6,256 bases of DNA from PVC group bacterium (GTDB lineage Bacteria > Verrucomicrobiota > Kiritimatiellia > SS1-B-03-39 > PXDE01): NCBI GenBank assembly GCA_003566475.1, contig PXDE01000093.1, positions 1-6,256 of the forward strand, in the 5' to 3' direction. The notes beneath the pieces are model-generated. The model saw only the letters and a list, made by a program, of their open reading frames with translations. It searched no databases and was not told the DNA's origin. Position numbers and translations under genes: made by a program. Below, piece by piece: positions 5,402 through 6,256 of this stretch; position 1 is the first letter of the stretch, and every line of letters begins with the position of its first letter.

Positions 5402-6142
5402 TCACGCCGCGTCGCTCAGTCTCCCCCCGGCGTCCCGCCCGGTTCGGGCCGGTCGGACCGTCGTAGGCGAGGCCCCCTGCCCGGCCGGTCCCGGGCCGGG
5501 CGTGGCAACCGTGCCGGGGAAGGCGAGGTGAAACAGGCCCTGCCGCAGGACATGCCGAAGGCCGAGGGCCTCGGTTGGCCGAAGCAGGAACGTGCCCTTG
5601 AACCCCTGGCCGTCCCGCTCCGACTTGCGCGACACATCGATCCACACGCCGGCCGGGTCGGCCGAGCGGCGGCAGCCGATGAGGGTGTTCATTCCGGGCG
5701 CGGCGTGGTACAGCCCCCGGTCTCCTCCCGCCTGCTCCTGCTCGCCCTCGAGCACGGCCAGGATCTCGCAGACATCGATGAACCCGAGCTTCACCGTCAC
5801 CTTCCGCTCCCAGTCGAAGGTCGCGAAGGACCGATTCCGGTCCCGCTCCGTCGGGTTCTGATGAGCCATCTCCATGAACAGGAACCCGGCCTCCCACGGG
5901 ATGTCGGGCAGCTTGAGTTCGAAGCGCAAGGCCCGGCCATCGCCGCGCCGGTTGGGATGGTGGAAGGCGAGCTGTCCGCAGTTGCGGAAGGTGACTCGGG
6001 ACTCGGGGGCTGAGGACGCCCCCTCCGGCTCCCCCCCGGCCTTGGCGCCGGGCGAAGGTCGGGGAGCGGAGCGGGGCGGAGCGGACGGCTCGGGGCGCCC
6101 AGGACGGGTGGACGGGTGGTTCTGGGGATGCTGAGGCTGCAT
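5402..6142 (-). CDS. Putative ssDNA-binding protein with Whirly-like core
   Basis: A 246-aa protein not recognised with certainty. Residues 1-48 and about 210-246 are Pro/Ser/Gly/Arg-rich and probably disordered. The core (about 49-209) has alternating strands: ALRFELKL (71-78), a segment FATFDWERKVTVKLGFIDVCEIL (106-128), LYHAAPG (144-150), TLIGCRRS, AGVWIDVSRK, then helix ALGLRHVLRQGLFHLAFP. Order and key positions resemble plant Whirly proteins (YDWSRK, SLSVTEIGSL, FFHDP, then a final long helix), a fold binding single-stranded DNA as a tetramer. This is a remote match by eye. The neighbour upstream is ssb, 54 bp away, and an XPF-type nuclease follows, which supports an ssDNA role. The ATG at 6142 has AGGAG six bases upstream; another ATG at 6147 is out of frame and too close to the AGGAG. 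It could instead be an uncharacterised family of different fold. Confidence 0.75.
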   Translation of the reverse strand: MQPQHPQNHPSTRPGRPEPSAPPRSAPRPSPGAKAGGEPEGASSAPESRVTFRNCGQLAFHHPNRRGDGRALRFELKLPDIPWEAGFLFMEMAHQNPTERDRNRSFATFDWERKVTVKLGFIDVCEILAVLEGEQEQAGGDRGLYHAAPGMNTLIGCRRSADPAGVWIDVSRKSERDGQGFKGTFLLRPTEALGLRHVLRQGLFHLAFPGTVATPGPGPAGQGASPTTVRPARTGRDAGGRLSDAA

Positions 6143-6164
6143 GGCATTCTCCTGGAGTTGGGAG

Positions 6165-6187
6165 TGGATGGGTGGATGGATGGGTGG
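6165..6187. repeat. TGGA/TGGG tetranucleotide repeat between ssb and the Whirly-like gene
   Basis: Nearly six consecutive 4-bp units (TGGA, TGGG, TGGA, TGGA, TGGG, TGG) occupy the 54-bp spacer, starting 12 bases upstream of the AGGAG ribosome-binding site. Slippage would change spacer length but not a reading frame. Confidence 0.6.
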
Positions 6188-6196
6188 CCTTGCTGG

Positions 6197-6256
6197 TCAG
6201 AACGGGATCGCCTCGGCCTCTTCGGCCTCTTCTGTGGCGGGGGCGGGGGCGGATCC
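6197..6256 (-). CDS. ssb: Single-stranded DNA-binding protein SSB, C-terminal end (partial)
   Basis: Only the last 19 codons and the stop are in the window; the OB-fold lies beyond the right edge. The visible part is a Pro/Ala stretch followed by EEAEEAEAIPF and TGA. An acidic run ending in IPF at the very C-terminus is the hallmark of bacterial SSB (canonical DDDIPF), the docking tip for RecO, RecG, exonuclease I, PriA and others. Glutamates replace the usual aspartates here. The gene is upstream of, and probably co-transcribed with, the putative ssDNA-binding gene 54 bp away. The call rests on the tail and the neighbours alone. Confidence 0.72.
   Translation of the reverse strand, partial: GSAPAPATEEAEEAEAIPF

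Noticed and set aside
5262..5405. 47-codon minus-strand frame with GTG overlapping the Whirly-like stop (GTGA)
   Set aside because: The overlap is suggestive of coupling, but the frame is the tail of a longer shadow frame, is low in complexity, has no Shine-Dalgarno and no recognisable motif.
6239..6256. G-rich run at the right edge as a possible G-quadruplex
   Set aside because: It is explained by the Pro/Ala codons of the SSB linker on the other strand, and it is cut by the window edge.

Overview
This is a high-GC bacterial chromosomal window with densely packed genes and GC-rich third codon positions. The protein set (Sbp-type sulfate-binding protein, a full-length E. coli-like AvtA, SSB ending in IPF, FitA-type antitoxin) points to a proteobacterium, most likely a high-GC gammaproteobacterium; that placement is inference. 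All genes are on the minus strand except one transporter gene.

Left part (1-2186). On the minus strand an Rrf2-family regulator gene is followed by a sulfate-binding lipoprotein gene that runs off the left edge, the two overlapping by ATGA. This looks like the start of a self-regulated sulfate-uptake operon. A spacer of about 290 bp with REP-like repeats and two inverted repeats separates it from a divergent plus-strand gene for a bile acid:sodium symporter-family (BASS) transporter. That gene ends 11 bp from the convergent GNAT gene.

Middle part (2187-4467). On the minus strand, in transcription order: avtA (valine-pyruvate aminotransferase), a 76-aa FitA/VapB-type ribbon-helix-helix antitoxin, a 16-codon remnant of its PIN-domain toxin, and a GNAT acetyltransferase whose strong Shine-Dalgarno overlaps the remnant's stop codon. 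The toxin has been lost and the antitoxin survives alone.

Right part (4596-6256). On the minus strand, in transcription order: the extreme 3' end of ssb (tail EEAEEAEAIPF), a 246-aa protein whose core resembles the Whirly single-stranded-DNA-binding fold, and a compact ERCC4/XPF-type nuclease with two helix-hairpin-helix motifs and an intact active site. Together these look like a single-stranded-DNA binding and cleavage module. I do not recognise this combination as a described system, and it is the most interesting part of the window.

Spacers hold degenerate repeats (REP-like hairpins near 1073-1148, a 9-bp period repeat at 4515-4551, a tetranucleotide repeat at 6165-6187) and a few hairpins. 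No RNA genes, CRISPR arrays or insertion sequences were seen.
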